Positions 1 to 12,110 of a DNA stretch of 64,000 nucleotides are shown piece by piece (position 1 is the first letter of the stretch; every line of letters starts with the position of its first letter). A program made the translations under genes and the position numbers. The stretch is from Hydractinia symbiolongicarpus (lineage: Eukaryota > Cnidaria > Hydrozoa > Anthoathecata > Hydractiniidae): positions 24,371,001-24,435,000 of the forward strand of contig NC_079882.1 of NCBI RefSeq assembly GCF_029227915.1, written 5' to 3'. Below the pieces are notes generated by a model. That model searched no databases. It was not told the DNA's origin and worked only from the letters and a program-made list of their open reading frames with translations.

Positions 1-2040
1 TAACTTTAAGGGCAAAAAAAGGTATCGACCCAAAAATAAGAACTACTTTGCCATTTATCCCCCACCCTTATTAGAGTTTTAACACTAACCATAACCCTGA
101 CCGGGATAACCGCCAAGTAACATTATTTTTAGGTCTCTCAAGAAGTTTACATAATATAACTTAAATGCAGATGACAACAGCAGCAATCGGACAATTAATA
201 CGACTAAGCAACAACAATGCACTATTGAGATGCTTGAGATACATTAAAATCAACCTCGGCCACAGGACCTTTTTTCTTTTTCTGACTTTCTTGATTTTTC
301 TTCAATTACAAAAAAAGGTATCAACAAACAAGGAATTCTCAAAAAAAAGAAATCTTATTTGTTACTCTTAATTGAAATAGTGCTTTTAGGCTACAACGCA
401 GCTCTTTTAAACGACTCTTTTTTAAAACGAACTTCATCAGAACATGCTGCAGGATTTGGGGCGGCTATTTCATATACATCAAGAATATTCCTTCTTGACA
501 AGCAACTTATTTAGTAAACGCATTTTCCAGACTCTGAAGTTGTAGTTATCTAAATAATTTTTGTCATTTTCTGTCATTTTTTGTCATTTTCTGCTTAGTT
601 CTTAATTTCTTTGTCAGTTTTATAAAGTTCAGGGAAAGTTTGGATACTTCGTTGAATGACAGATTCATCATCACATGCAATCCAAAATAGATCATAAATA
701 CACTTTTATTGCTGGACATTACTTCATCGGTCATTATACTCTCAATTTTATTTAACATTATGCTTTCATTGAAATCTTTTGTGGTCAAATCTTATGTCTG
801 AGATTTCTAGTAGGACAGGGTAAATCCACGCGTAGGTGCTGAGGCGAATATTAAAATAACCACATATTGAATGATTGGTTTTTAGATAATTAAAAAAACA
901 ATGCTTACTGAGTCACCATAATGCATAAAGCCTTTTAACTTGTTTTGTATTTTTTTTTATTATTATTTCTGAGGCCATGTAGAGAGCAAAATAATTCCCA
1001 GTAAATTTTTTTTTCCAGTAACCATCTTTAGGTGTAAGGTCATTTTGAATACTGGATTTGTGTTTTTAACTGGACTGTTCGGTATTTTATATAATGAAAG
1101 AGAAAAAATAACCACCCATAGTAGCAAATTTTTTCCCATTAACCATGGTTAGGGTTGATGTAGGTACTACGCAAACTATTCACTCTTTCTTCCTTCATCT
1201 TTCTTGGTACTTGTTTTCGTGATTTGTTTTTAACAGAAAACGTCTTACTTTTCCCAATATAGTCTTAACCTGTATCAAGTCCAGCGTTCTGGCTTTTTCC
1301 GTGTACCGTTTCACTTCTGAACCACCATCCCGCCCTCTAAGACACTGACTTAATTCTAAAGTCACTACAACTTATGCACCTACTTCTGGTAGTTAAAACC
1401 GCGCTCGAAAAGCCCCATCTATATTATCTGAAACGTAGGAATATAAAGAGCTTTTTTTCATCTTTACCCACCAAAAATCGCCGCTAAAATGTTTTTTCTC
1501 TTCGTAATATTTATGGAGACTAAACTTCCAAAGCATCTGACGATACGTTTAAGTGTGTACTATCCAATTTTGTTCGCGGATACTTCTTGTTTTGCTTCCT
1601 TTTGTTCCACAACATACCCCCCCTCCCTACACGGTTCTCGCATAGCTCTCCACTTCTCTAATTCTCAAATAGCGCCCCCATTCTCGTCCCCAGAGCTCTT
1701 TGAGATTAAAGGTTCATCTTAAGAGCTCTGGAGTCGAGAAGGTTAAATACCGTCCTATTTTCTTATAGTCTTCTCAATAGCCAATGAAATTCGTGATTCG
1801 TGATGATTATTACAGATTAAAGTCCTGGTTACATTGGGTTTTAAATGAGTACTAATAACTTTAATCATACATAGTTTTAATTTTAAACGTGATGCTTCCT
1901 TGTCCCAATGTGATTGAATTTTGCAACACAGAGAAGCAACTTTAATTTAGTTTTGGACTGATGCACTAGCACAATACCTGCAGCAGTGTACCAATTGTAG
2001 ATGCATTGGCTGTTATTGTCAGATGTGTTGGTACTTGTAG
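1..2040. other. Non-coding AT-rich flank
   Basis: No convincing gene is seen. Short open frames lack any recognisable domain and look like chance. A small decanucleotide-like direct repeat (units of TTTTCTGTCA and variants) lies at about 558-593. Confidence 0.6.
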
Positions 2041-2283
2041 CGGAGTGGAGATGGTGTAGTCGTAGCGCATCCCGCATGTAATCATAGGGTTTCAGGTTCG
2101 AGTCCCTACTCCGGCGCACTATAAAATCAGCTACAACTAATCGACTTGTGTGGCAGGCAAGCAAATTAGAGCGACGCTATACTTATATCTACAGTCGTAG
2201 GGGAGGAAGATCCAGCTGTTAGGATGGAATCCCCCAGGACGTTCAAATTTCCTTTACTTACTTACTCACTTACTTACTTACTG
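2041..2283 (+). mobile_element. tRNA-derived SINE with tetranucleotide tail
   Basis: The head has a perfect RNA polymerase III A box (TGGTGTAGTCG, 2052-2062) and B box (GGTTCGAGTCC, 2095-2105), spaced as in a tRNA. The T stem and the anticodon stem do not fold properly, so this is a tRNA-like SINE head and not a working tRNA. A tRNA-unrelated body of about 135 bp follows, and the element ends in a (TTAC/ACTT)n tail at about 2253-2282. Target-site duplications were not found by eye. The assignment rests on the box pair plus the simple-repeat tail. Confidence 0.7.
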
Positions 2284-4890
2284 AAGTCTGTCAGTTGGAG
2301 CACTTATTACATTGTTTGGTAGGTTCAACCTTTAAAACATGATTAAACCGTTTCTGGGTCTTCAAGGACTCGGTGGAACATTTTCAATATTGTTATTTAG
2401 TCTATCAAAGGCGTAAAAAGGGCCAAGAGTGGGAGGATACGTGTTCAATATCTACAGCGTTATAAAGGGCTTGTCATTAGAAAATTTATCTTCACCAGAG
2501 TGACTTTTTAATGACTCTTATTACATATAAACAGTTGAATCATTAAACGAAAAAAATCTCAAAACCTTTATTTTATCTCAAACGAAGTTATTGGTAGAAG
2601 CATGTCAGAAACAGGGCAACAAAATTTCCAAAATTTAGAAAACATTTTTTCCCTCCATAGGATACAAAATTTAACAGAAAATTCGATGGAAAAGGGAGAT
2701 TTTTGATTTAGATGAAGCATTTGGGTTCTTTCCTGGTCAACTATGGAGGGGTCAACTAAATGATTGACTGAATTGCAACGCCCACGGTAACCGATATCAT
2801 CGCATTTAATAAATTAAGCCACAAGTAGTTACAAAGCCGACCGACGGTGCAGCTTAAAATATAAAAGCGCTAGTATTGAAACCCGTAGAACTTAGATGGA
2901 AACGCCTATTCTGCGCATTTTAGTTTTTAGAGCGTTGATCAAAATTACCTGGTAGGATTTAGTATTCAGTTTGAGTTTAAATTTCAAGAGTTTGTTCATT
3001 GTCGTATTGCCACAAAATGAATTTTTACAAATTTATTTTCGGTTTTTATCTGTGCGTGAAGTAAATCTTCCGTAATTCCTTTCTGATCTTTTAACTAAGA
3101 AAAATTAAAAACTTACAAAAAAAACCCGGTTCGCTTATTTTGTTGTTGTATTTATAAAAAACATAGTTTCATCTTGGTGCAATAATAACTCGCTATATTG
3201 ATCAACACCTTGTTACCATAACAACAGCATACCATTTGTAATAAAAACTCAATCTATCGTCTTAATATTATACTTTTTATCTAATCGTGTATAATGATTT
3301 GTTTATATGTGGAAAATATTCCTGGTAGTCACCGTGAATTTGGAGGCCCTGAATTAATAGGATTTATTCACGTATGGCGTCAACTGTTAGGAGGAGGAGG
3401 AGGAGGAGGAGGAGGAGGAGGGGGATTATGCTAAAGTCAGTGTTGGCTGATGGTGGATAAGGAGAGAGGGGGAGGTGACGTCCAACCTCCATAATTTTCC
3501 AACCCTGGATTTTCTAATCAAGCAAAAGTTTTCTTATGAAAATATTTAAACTGATCAGTACGTGTAAAAAACCTTCCGTATTTAAATTTTTTTTACTCAA
3601 TCTTGACTTGGGGGAGGTCCCTTTCCAAAAGATGATGCCACTCAGAGGGGGTGGGGGGAGGGGAAAAAGCTAAATTGACTCGAGTTTAAACGCAAAAGAC
3701 AATCAATCCTTCCCATCGAGTTCTAAATTCTGCACTAACAACGTCTGTAAGACCTCGAGCTCAATTTTATTTTAAATAAACGCCCCCCTTGAATTAACGC
3801 CTAAATTAAATGTTTTAAACGCCTTTATATTCCGCCCAAATTATGTAAACAATTTTTTTCATTTAAAAATGTAAAAAATTGTTTTAGTGTGATAAAATTA
3901 GACTTTATTTCAGTTCTTTGACATATTCCGTCCACGGGGGTGTTATTACTCATTTATACAAAGTGTTATATTTTAGCATTGTTACCATATTTGCGTAAGT
4001 TTGTTTGCCAGGCCTAAGATTGGCTCTTTGTGTTAAAATATTTGCTTAATAAAACTTACACCATGTTATAATCTCCAATATTTTTTGTTTAAAGGACTGC
4101 TAATCGTGTGCTAACTCAGTGCAAATATTAAATATTTTGGAAATTCACTGTTGATAAAAAAAAAGATTCGCAGAAATAGGTTAGTTTCTCACCAACTTTT
4201 TTCTCTTTCTTTTTTTTTTTTTTTGTGTGTGTGATTCATATTTTATAACTTTTGTGTCCATCGTTTCTCTAGTCATTTATGAAAACTTGGCAGTAATTCT
4301 GCTAAATTAAATCCATGAACGTTCCGACGTAGAACAATTTAAGATTGAAACTTCAAAAGTAGCTGTTATGTTTTTTTTCTAATCGCGAAATTTATTTTAA
4401 AGTTCCGTCTCTTTGTTGCTAACGCATCTAAAAGTCATTTTTATTACTTTAAACCTCAAAATATAAGCGCACCCTAGTTAAAGCGCCTCCTTCTTGTTCA
4501 TTATTTGCTTTGTTGCTAACATTCTCATTATATAAGCTGTCCTCTCTATAAACCTATTGCAGGAAAGTGGGGATGTTCGAGTTATCTGAGGTTCGAGTTA
4601 CCGGAAGCTAACTGTATTATATAAATGTCCAATGTGGCAACTTCTGCTGCGTTTCCTCCCTGAGCCTAAAGCTCCACAACATTGCCAGGGTATTTTGCCT
4701 TGTTGATGAAGTTGATAGCGGCTTACTCCGTAATAACGGCTAAGAGGCCACAAAACCCTGGGGACAAGGTTGCCCAAAGCTTATATTTAGAGGTTTACTG
4801 TATCCTGTTGAAGAAAAGAAGTGAAAATGTTGGGGCAAGTTTATGTTAAAATTTCAAGAACGAAACGGTTTTGCTAATTTTGGTTTGCTT
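2284..4890. other. Non-coding intergenic region
   Basis: Contains a (GGA)n run at about 3389-3421, a poly-T/(GT)n tract at 4210-4232, and one end of a foldback MITE (CCCTGGGGACAAGGTTG, about 4756-4772). No coding signal is recognised. The promoter of the first TMEM175-like gene should be here but no clear element could be picked. Confidence 0.5.
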
Positions 4891-4897
4891 GTTTTAG
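4885..4897 (+). other. 3' splice acceptor just before TMEM175-like gene 1
   Basis: A T-rich tract ending in TTTTAG (4892-4897) stands 7 nt before the ATG at 4905. It could end a 5'-UTR intron or act as a trans-splice acceptor; hydrozoans are known to use spliced-leader trans-splicing. Sequence alone cannot choose between these. Confidence 0.45.
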
Positions 4898-4904
4898 CTT
4901 AATA

Positions 4905-6530
4905 ATGAAGCTTGCTGCATCCAAAACAGCAGAGCAAGAGAAATACAAGAATCGTATCAAGCACATCAATGAATACTATGATGAGCATATAAATGAAATA
5001 CTACCAGACTATTTACACCGCGGTGATATCGTAACATCAAACCGCATGCTGGGATACGCAGACGCCATGATGGCGACCTGTGCTACATTCTTGGTGATTC
5101 CCCTCAGAAATCTAAAAGAAATGACGCCTGATGAATCACTGTCGCATTTTATACACGAAAACAGATCTGAGTTTATTATGTTCTTTCTTGGATTTTTAGT
5201 TGTGTTGACAATTTGGGAGTCAATCAATGTGAGAGCCATCTTCATAAAAAGAATTGACGATACCTTGGTTTTAATGGGAATCTTAGCTCTGCTATTGACG
5301 ACTATACTCCCATTCTCAATCTCTTTGCAAGGCCATTTCCCCGATGAAGAAGTAGCGATCATCACTACCTGCTTAATCTTATTGTTGTTAGAAGTACTTG
5401 AAATATTCATGATATTCTATGCCTTTGCTACTCCGAGAGTGTTGCATGTAGCAATGCATCAGTGGTCGAAAAAGGAGTTCACCCACTTTCGTAACACAGC
5501 ATGCATCAAGGCCTTAGTGAACTCTTTTATTGTTATAGTGGGTGGTACGATGTGTTTGCTTCATTATATTGTTTCGTGGGCTTTTATTGCTGTGATTGTT
5601 CTCATGCCGTTAATGCGCAAGTTTTTCTTGCTTGTGCGTAGAAGAAGAAGTCAAAGTAATGCACCTGAAGCTGAAACGTGTCAATTCTTTTGGTACTTCT
5701 CCCGTGGCAATATCAGTAAGGAACGAGTAGAAGCGATGAGTGATGCTGCTATTGCCATCATAGCGTGCATTCTCATACTGGATATTACTGTTGAAGAATT
5801 CCCAACAAGAAAAGAAGTCAAGGAACATGGATTAACCAAAAAATTGGAACACATGTCAACCGAATTTATTACATTCTTTGGAAGTTACCTAACAGTTTCC
5901 ATGTTATGGTATACTAATCACACCGTACTACATTTATTTCACACAGTAAATGTTGTTTTACTGTACTTTCAAAAACTCTTCCTTGCATTTGCCTGTCTCT
6001 GTCCATTGGGAAGCAACATGATGTTCAAATTTATTCAAAAGGATAACCAAGACAGCGTACTAGCACTGCGACTCAGCAACACGTTTATATTATTATCCAG
6101 TCTGTTTAATCTTTTGATGCTACTTTGGGGCTTTCATACTAAGGATAAATATCTCCATAAATGGGCCGCAGGGACTTGCTTTCGAGCGAATTTGCGTCAG
6201 CACGTGTACATAGTGTTGAAAGTCTTAACTATTCCAGTATGTACAATGGCAAGTCTGTTTGCATCCTTCGCTTCTCCTGAAGCTATGAGACATGTTTCGC
6301 GCGGCACATTCGTTATCACTGTTGTAATATTCATCATACTGAAAGTGATATTTATGAATCACTGGGGAAAAGAGGTTTTTAATGCGAAAACCGATAAGAG
6401 GCAAGTTGTGTATAACAAATATGCTAAGTCAGAGAATGAAGAAACACACGAAGAAAGCAAAGTGGATGTTCAAATTGAAGTCCCTGCATCACAAAATGAC
6501 GAAACTGTAATAAAAAATACCGAACTTTAA
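4905..6530 (+). CDS. TMEM175-like endolysosomal K+/H+ channel, copy 1
   Basis: A single uninterrupted 541-aa frame. It has two homologous blocks of about six hydrophobic segments (roughly residues 45-245 and 270-485), the twofold plan of animal TMEM175, a channel of endosomes and lysosomes that sets luminal K+ and H+ leak. The family signature R-x3-FSD at the start of each block appears here as R-x3-YAD (residues 47-53) and R-x3-MSD (274-280). Five residues after the aspartate, where human TMEM175 has its gating isoleucines, repeat I has Thr58 and repeat II keeps Ile285. The C-terminal tail is charged and cytosolic-looking. It is intronless, unlike the many-exon vertebrate gene, and is a close paralogue of the gene at 12111. 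A poly(A) signal AATAAA lies about 60 nt downstream. It may be a cnidarian-type TMEM175 relative with altered selectivity; the family call is solid, the ion preference is not. Confidence 0.85.
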   Translation: MKLAASKTAEQEKYKNRIKHINEYYDEHINEILPDYLHRGDIVTSNRMLGYADAMMATCATFLVIPLRNLKEMTPDESLSHFIHENRSEFIMFFLGFLVVLTIWESINVRAIFIKRIDDTLVLMGILALLLTTILPFSISLQGHFPDEEVAIITTCLILLLLEVLEIFMIFYAFATPRVLHVAMHQWSKKEFTHFRNTACIKALVNSFIVIVGGTMCLLHYIVSWAFIAVIVLMPLMRKFFLLVRRRRSQSNAPEAETCQFFWYFSRGNISKERVEAMSDAAIAIIACILILDITVEEFPTRKEVKEHGLTKKLEHMSTEFITFFGSYLTVSMLWYTNHTVLHLFHTVNVVLLYFQKLFLAFACLCPLGSNMMFKFIQKDNQDSVLALRLSNTFILLSSLFNLLMLLWGFHTKDKYLHKWAAGTCFRANLRQHVYIVLKVLTIPVCTMASLFASFASPEAMRHVSRGTFVITVVIFIILKVIFMNHWGKEVFNAKTDKRQVVYNKYAKSENEETHEESKVDVQIEVPASQNDETVIKNTEL

Positions 6531-7009
6531 TAGAATATTTCTTTTCGCTCTAGTTAAAGGAAAATTTTAATAATGAAATATATAAAATCATAAATAAAAA
6601 AGCGCGAAACTTTTACAAGTTTTTTTAGAAAATTTTTAGTGTGAAAACAACAACAATGTTTCGATGTAGTAAGCAGTCCACTTATACATGGATTTTATCC
6701 GCAACCTCCGTGTCCAGAACTTTTTAAAAACCACACTTCTGTGGAGGTCCGGAGTTGCACGACATAGAAATTTTCTATTGTAATGTTATTAACTTGAAAA
6801 AGGGCACTTAATATCACGAACTTAATTTGGGTAGCATCTGATAGATTTTACATCCAGTTGCGCTGTATCGCACATTACTTCCCGCCATCAAATTTGCTTA
6901 AAAATTATTATTAATATAATCTTTAATCTGAAGATTTTGATTGTAAAAATGTTTTATCATTGCAATGTGTTAAATCTGTATCAAAGTTTTGGAGTATATA
7001 CGAATGTGA
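6531..7009. other. 3' flank of TMEM175-like gene 1
   Basis: AT-rich. Holds the likely AATAAA poly(A) signal near 6593 and a short inverted repeat around 6695-6755 (pieces such as GCAACCTCCG and CGGAGTTGC). No gene is seen. Confidence 0.4.
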
Positions 7010-7079
7010 CTCACCTTGTCCCCAGGATTTTCTTTCCTTATGATTAAAAAAGGCAAAAGCCCTGGGGACGAGGGTGAGG
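7010..7079. mobile_element. Foldback MITE, CTCGTCCCCAGG family
   Basis: Left arm CACCTTGTCCCCAGG (about 7012-7026) and right arm CCTGGGGACGAGGGTGAG (7061-7078) are inverted copies around a short spacer. The same termini recur at about 4756, 40540-40662, 41038-41107, 49081 and 50118-50174, which defines a dispersed family. Confidence 0.65.
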
Positions 7080-7995
7080 TGTAACATTAAGTCTTGTAGA
7101 TTAATTTAATTTTGATACTTAATCCTTCCTTGTAAATATAAGGTTGAGACTTCCACTTTACTTCGTTTTTTTTCAAGTTCGGTTCCAATATATAAAAACA
7201 CCGCGACCGGTTTAAGATCTTGCATATTCATCGAAGGTACTTTTGCCTCGTTCGCTTAAACAAGTACAATATAAACCTTCCTAGATTTTAATCTGACAGC
7301 TGTTTTGCCATGGAGGTATGCAAAGACTTGTCTGAATAAAGAATGTATGAAAAAACATACACAATGATATGCTGCATACAAACATAGACTCCTGTTATAA
7401 TGACAATGGTACAATAATTTGAATAACCGCCCCATTCGGATAAGCGCTATCCTGAAAGTCAAAACAAGTAACAGGCGCCTGCGAATCTTTAAATTACGTG
7501 TTATTTAAAATTAAAGGGAAAATGAGACTTTGTTTCCATAATTGTTTCTGCGCCCACCTATCGTACAGCATCCAATCTTTTCTCTCTAGAGTGTACTAAT
7601 ATTCAGCGTGTATTTCTACTCAGAACGCGAGTCTCAATAACATTCCCAGCCTCGTTCATTTAGGATATGTTATCACCGCTGCGTTTTTTACAAATGTGTG
7701 AGCGCTTGTTCGGTCTATGCTGATAAATTAGATTTCAGATACATCTTGGTCGTTGGGTTAAAAACCCTTACATCAAGGAAAGCTATTTGCCCCATAATGC
7801 AAACCTCTCCCGCAGCAATATCTACTCTAGCTTCATGTACTTGATGGAAACATTCTCTTGTCAACGGTGAAAAATTTGGTTCCACGTGAACATCGTTTAT
7901 GACATTCGGAAAGAAACCTCAGTCATAAAATGTGTTATGTCATTATGTGGTTTTATCTTAAAACCGCCTTTGTGACACGATAAAAGCCGTTTTCC
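7080..7995. other. Non-coding spacer
   Basis: No domain-bearing reading frame, RNA gene or clear repeat was recognised between the two MITE candidates. Confidence 0.4.
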
Positions 7996-8190
7996 ACTTT
8001 AAGAAAATTTCTCGAGGAAAGTAACGAAAGAGGAACGAAAAAAAAAACTTGAGATCATGCGAAGAATTGCGCAAAGTGTGTTTAATTTTTGTCTTAAATT
8101 GGCGCAATATTATGTTGTGGAAATTACCAGCAGAAAATTTTCTGTTCTCTTCTGTGTCTGTTTGCTTTCAGCGAAAAATTTTCTTAAAGT
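7996..8190. mobile_element. Candidate 195-bp MITE with 19-bp inverted ends
   Basis: Ends are ACTTTAAGAAAATTTCTCG (from 7996) and the inverse of ACTTTAAGAAAATTTTTCG (to 8190), with one mismatch. There is no coding content, and no second full copy was spotted in the window, so this is provisional. Confidence 0.45.
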
Positions 8191-8276
8191 AAAAAACAGC
8201 ATGGGGCATTCTCAACAATAAAAATTTTGCTGCCCGCACAGTTAAATACTATATCGCACATACATACACTGTATGT

Positions 8277-8307
8277 ATTTTTGGGACAGTAATTCAGTCC
8301 CAAAAAT
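8277..8307. repeat. Perfect 11-bp-arm hairpin
   Basis: ATTTTTGGGAC and its exact inverse flank a 9-nt loop. Function unknown; intergenic. Confidence 0.5.
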
Positions 8308-8477
8308 CTTGTTTATTTAGCATAAAATCATGCTCTTTATTTGGCAGCGTCGATAATCAAATAGATGTTTTAGCTCATAGCATAATGTAAACCATGCTGC
8401 ATATGCAAATTGAGGATAAATTTTCGCAATCTTGGACAAAAAACGTATCTGTTTCAACTAAGTTTTTTGCTTACATA

Positions 8478-9292
8478 GTTCATTCTATCAAGATCTGCAC
8501 CCACAAATGCATCCAAATGTTTATTTCCTGCGTCTGTTACCGTGATTTCACCATCCGCAATTAACAGCTTTGCCTGTTCAAAATAGGTAGGTTCGACGAT
8601 CATAACACTTTTGAAGCTTTACGATAGTAGGCAATGAAAGGACTATGTGTGTTGATTTCTTGTAACCGAATTTTAAGCTCAGTTAAAGTTCTACTTCCTA
8701 AATAATCATCCGCAAATGCAATCCACTATACACGGTTTTCATCGATTTTAAGATTCAAAAAGTGATAAAATATTAATCGCATACAAAGCCATTGTGTGGT
8801 ACTCTCAGTTGAAGTGATTACGTTACCACCGGCTACGAAAAGACAGGATGGTTTTGCAAAACAGTTACGAATATATGTTGTAAGTTGTATACCAATTACC
8901 TGTTCAGCATCTCTGCTGAACAGGTCAGTGGTTGCGTGCACGGCAATTTTGCAACCTGCTATATAGTCAACACAATTCTAGATTACCAGATCTGTCAAGA
9001 ATATCTTCTCGCAATATGGACATTATAGCTTTACCTATAATTCGTCTAAGAACTTTCCATATTCCAATAGGACAATAGCACAAATGCCTCGATTTTTCGC
9101 TAAGGGTATCAATCGCCAACCCTTAAGTGGTGCAATACTGTCGAAGTCATCAATTTCTTTCGTACTTACCTGCTTAGCAAAATTAGAAATTGATTTACGA
9201 AGATCAGCAGCAGCTTTACCATAGATGTTACTGCCGAATATTCTTCGCCATTCGTCTGACGATACTTCAGTTTCCCCAGCAATGACGGCGAT
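8478..9292 (-). pseudogene. Decayed retrotransposon reverse transcriptase
   Basis: Read on the minus strand, several frames with shifts and stops give successive RT-like blocks. These are RRIFGSNIYGKAAADLR near 9250, LRRIIGKAIMSILREDIL near 9010-9060, the primer-grip region GGNVITSTESTTQ at about 8815, and the catalytic-box remnant FADDYLG near 8710, followed by a block ending ADLDRMNYVS. The order and spacing match a non-LTR-like or otherwise divergent RT of a type frequent in cnidarian genomes; the exact clade is not resolved. No intact frame exceeds about 70 codons. It is interrupted upstream by a SINE-like piece at 9303-9410 and contains a perfect palindrome at 8898-8925. Confidence 0.6.
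8898..8925. repeat. Palindrome inside RT remnant
   Basis: ACCTGTTCAGC and its exact inverse surround a 6-nt loop, within the reading frame of the reverse transcriptase remnant. Comparable palindromes occur inside Polinton genes at 24671, 25301 and 25985. Confidence 0.6.
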
Positions 9293-9302
9293 TCAATATG
9301 GG

Positions 9303-9410
9303 CGAGTAAATATTACCAAATAGTACCCCAGTCATGTTAGGGAAATTAGAAAGATGACACACTGTTGTATATTGCAGGGGGCTGTCTAATAGAGCGGGAA
9401 CCCTTAAGTT
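9303..9410 (+). mobile_element. Fragment of SINE-like family 2
   Basis: Aligns, with small gaps, to 54688-54800. Shared blocks include GTAAATRTTA, a CCCAG motif, GGGAAATT and the TTGCAGGG...TTGTCT core. It is truncated at both ends and sits at the upstream edge of the RT remnant. Confidence 0.55.
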
Positions 9411-9595
9411 TTCGTAGGTCACAATGAACTTACTATGTTTTTAGTCCACTTTAAATGAAATTCCACTTTAAATGACATTCAGCTAGCAAACAAACTATTT
9501 TTCTTTCTTGCCACAATAAAAGTTCTATCCAGTGTTTTCTTGTCATCTCGGCATTTTGTAGGATGTTTGTTGTAACAAAAGATTCTTCATCACCA

Positions 9596-9832
9596 TTAAA
9601 CACTAAGACTTATATGTCTATGTGGAGAATTAAGGCACCGAGCTTCTAATTGGTGTGTCATTTTCTTCATAAATCCTTTTCCGTGAAGATCCTCTGGCAA
9701 GGCGAAAATATATTTCCTCACACGGTCATTTTCATAAGCCTTGTATAGTTGTGTTTCAAAGGTATCCTCCGTAACAGTTTCATTTGGTAATTGCCCTTCT
9801 GGGTCATCTTCCAGTTCGCAGTTCTTCAGCAT
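9596..9832 (-). CDS. Hypothetical 78-aa frame, possibly transposon-derived
   Basis: An open frame on the same strand as and upstream of the RT remnant, encoding an acidic N-terminus followed by a basic, histidine-containing tail. No domain is recognised. Its position suggests it could be a leftover of the same retroelement, but it could equally be chance. Confidence 0.2.
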   Translation of the reverse strand: MLKNCELEDDPEGQLPNETVTEDTFETQLYKAYENDRVRKYIFALPEDLHGKGFMKKMTHQLEARCLNSPHRHISLSV

Positions 9833-12090
9833 AATATGCTTTTTGTACCATCGTCGATGGTTTTTAAACCACTCAGGTATTTAAGTGTCCTTTCACAACT
9901 TCTAAATCAATTCCGTAAATCAATTCCGTCATCGTTGACCTCCTTGAACTTGACAATAAAAGAAGATTCTTTTATGTTTTATGATTATTGCATTTATACG
10001 ATTATCTTTCGTTTTATCGCTTATTTTACGTCTGTCATCCGGGGAACGAGGTTTGAAGTTGGATGTTTGTTGTTCGGCGGTGGGCAGTAAAACTAAAATT
10101 CCGTCAGGGGTTTGGGGTCTGGCTATTTCACACTTACTTTGACCCGGGATAAATTTAATATGTAAACATTTGGTGCTGTGAAGCAGACGAGCAGGCTTCA
10201 GGCGAGCGGGCTTCAATCGTTTACTTCTTGCTTTGGTGTTGAAGAGAGTTGAGTTTTTGTAGGTATAAGCGTTAGCGTTAGCTCATAAGTGCTCAATTTT
10301 CTATATTCAACTATATTCACTTTTTTTGTTACTGCAAACCTGCTTAAGAAAATGTAGTCAAACCTGAAAACTATGTCTTTCACTCACCACTAAAGAACAT
10401 GAAAAGTATTCTGTGCTGGTTGAAGAAAATGAAAAAGTTCTCATAGTAAATAAAATGAAAATTTTTACACAAATATAATTATATATATATATGATAAACA
10501 TTTTAAAAATAATGAACTTTGCAGGAAATGCTCAAACATATGCGGGAAGAGGACGGGAAACTGCAATGTAATTTGCCTTGGCCTATTCACACAAAGTTAT
10601 TCTAACCTATCTAGCTAGTTACCCATCTATACCATAATTTTTCTAAAAATTCTGATTACGGGTGCTATGGGTGCTTAACTTTGTTTCCAGGGTTTTTTTT
10701 TCTTTAAAGATATGCATACTAAGATCATTCCTAGAAATATCTTTGGCTCGTGGTCTCTGGCGGATTTGTTAAAATTTGGAAAAATGCTGGTATATTCCAT
10801 TCAGTAGAGATGCATATTTTATATGGCTAGCCTCACAAATATCGAGGGATACACCCTGTTTAATATTTCCGGGAGGGGACCATGGTGTAGATGTGGACTC
10901 CTGCAGTATTTATAGCTTATTTTGAGCTGCATAGGCCCAGTGAAGCAAATTTTACCAATTTGACTTTCTCTACCATCTTTAAGATTACTAAAAATAAAAG
11001 CGCTTACGGTATTAAATTTAGCAATTTAACAAAGTTGGCAATAATTTCTTATTTGTGTTCTTATTTGTAATTAATTAAATATAATTAAATTATGGAGTTC
11101 ATGAGAGTAATTGCATAAAAAGCTCAATCCTATACATTTGGTATCCTTAGAAAGCGTAGAATCTTTAGAATGTGAATAAGAATATTGAGCCAAAATGTCA
11201 AAAGATATGTTTTTTTAGTGTTAAGTATATACATAGTAACTGACATATATAAATTTAATGATTGTTTGGTGTGCTCTTTTAAATTAAGTAAAAGTAAACT
11301 GCACCACAATCATTTTTTTCCTTTTGGTCCTAAACTTTAGAAATTTTTTCAGTGCCATAAAGCTTGTTGAAAGAATACCAGGTGAGGCCCTGCGCCTTTC
11401 ACCAAAGCAAAATAATTTTATTTTTTTCTGGCTTCTGGTATGATGGACTAATTAAAGGCTTAGGGTTTTGGTCTAGATCTTGTAAAATTTTGTGATTTGC
11501 CAACTTAGTTTTGTGTGAACATCTGATTAAAAAGATAAAATGCAGAAATAAATTGAGAGATAAATAAAGTAGACAAAAAATGAAAACATGTTTTTTTATG
11601 GTTAAAGAAAAAAAGACGCATTTTAGATTGATAATAGACATAAAAAAATAGCCATTAATTCACAGGGTTTTTTGTTTTTACATTGTAGGTGGAAAATTTT
11701 CTAATTTTCTGTTTATGTCCATCAGTAAACTGAAGTGTTATTGTTTTGTTTTTGTTCTTTAACCATTCCCTTAACAATTTTATTTGTTGTTAATTCTTAA
11801 AGTTGACAAACTGTGGTCATTTAATTTATGTAAAAGTTTCTATTTGCTTTACTGGATTATTTTGGTGAGCACTGTTTCAACATTTGTTAATATCTTTTCA
11901 TAATGCTAATTTCCCCAGGTCTGGGCTCATAGATTAGCAAGTAGCAAATTTTTAAAAATTATCTAGAGCAAGTAATTTCATGCACATTGAAGTTTAGTGC
12001 TTTACTTTTATAAAATGCTTTCTTTTTTAAAAAAGAAATCCTTAAGTTAATTGGACAATATTTTGCAAATTGTAGATTTTATATACATAT
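9833..12090. other. Intergenic region before TMEM175-like gene 2
   Basis: AT-rich with a (TA)n run near 10476-10491 and one dispersed repeat copy (10808-10953). The rest shows no gene. The last about 100 bp should hold the 5' UTR or promoter of the next gene. Confidence 0.4.
10808..10953 (-). mobile_element. Fragment of SINE-like family 2, inverted
   Basis: Matches the reverse complement of about 54790-54935. Both carry GGCTAGCCTCACAAATAT, then a GAGGGATAC-like block, and a shared GTGGACTCCTGCAGTATTTA-like block. It represents the 3' part of the family in opposite orientation to the copies at 9303 and 54605. Confidence 0.6.
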
Positions 12091-12110
12091 TATAGGTTAC
12101 AAATGCAAGA
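12091..12110 (+). other. Acceptor-like AG and upstream ATG before TMEM175-like gene 2
   Basis: TATTATAG ends at 12095, 15 nt before the main ATG, resembling the acceptor before copy 1. An out-of-frame ATG at 12103 opens an 11-codon upstream frame that overlaps the main start and could lower translation. I chose 12111 because it gives the family N-terminus aligned with copy 1. Confidence 0.4.

Noticed and set aside
2041-2117. A working tRNA gene
   Set aside because: The pol III boxes are perfect but the anticodon and T stems do not pair; the simple-repeat tail fits a SINE.
5009-5410. 133-codon antisense frame in TMEM175-like gene 1 (and its counterpart in copy 2)
   Set aside because: Shadow of the channel coding sequence with no recognisable domain.
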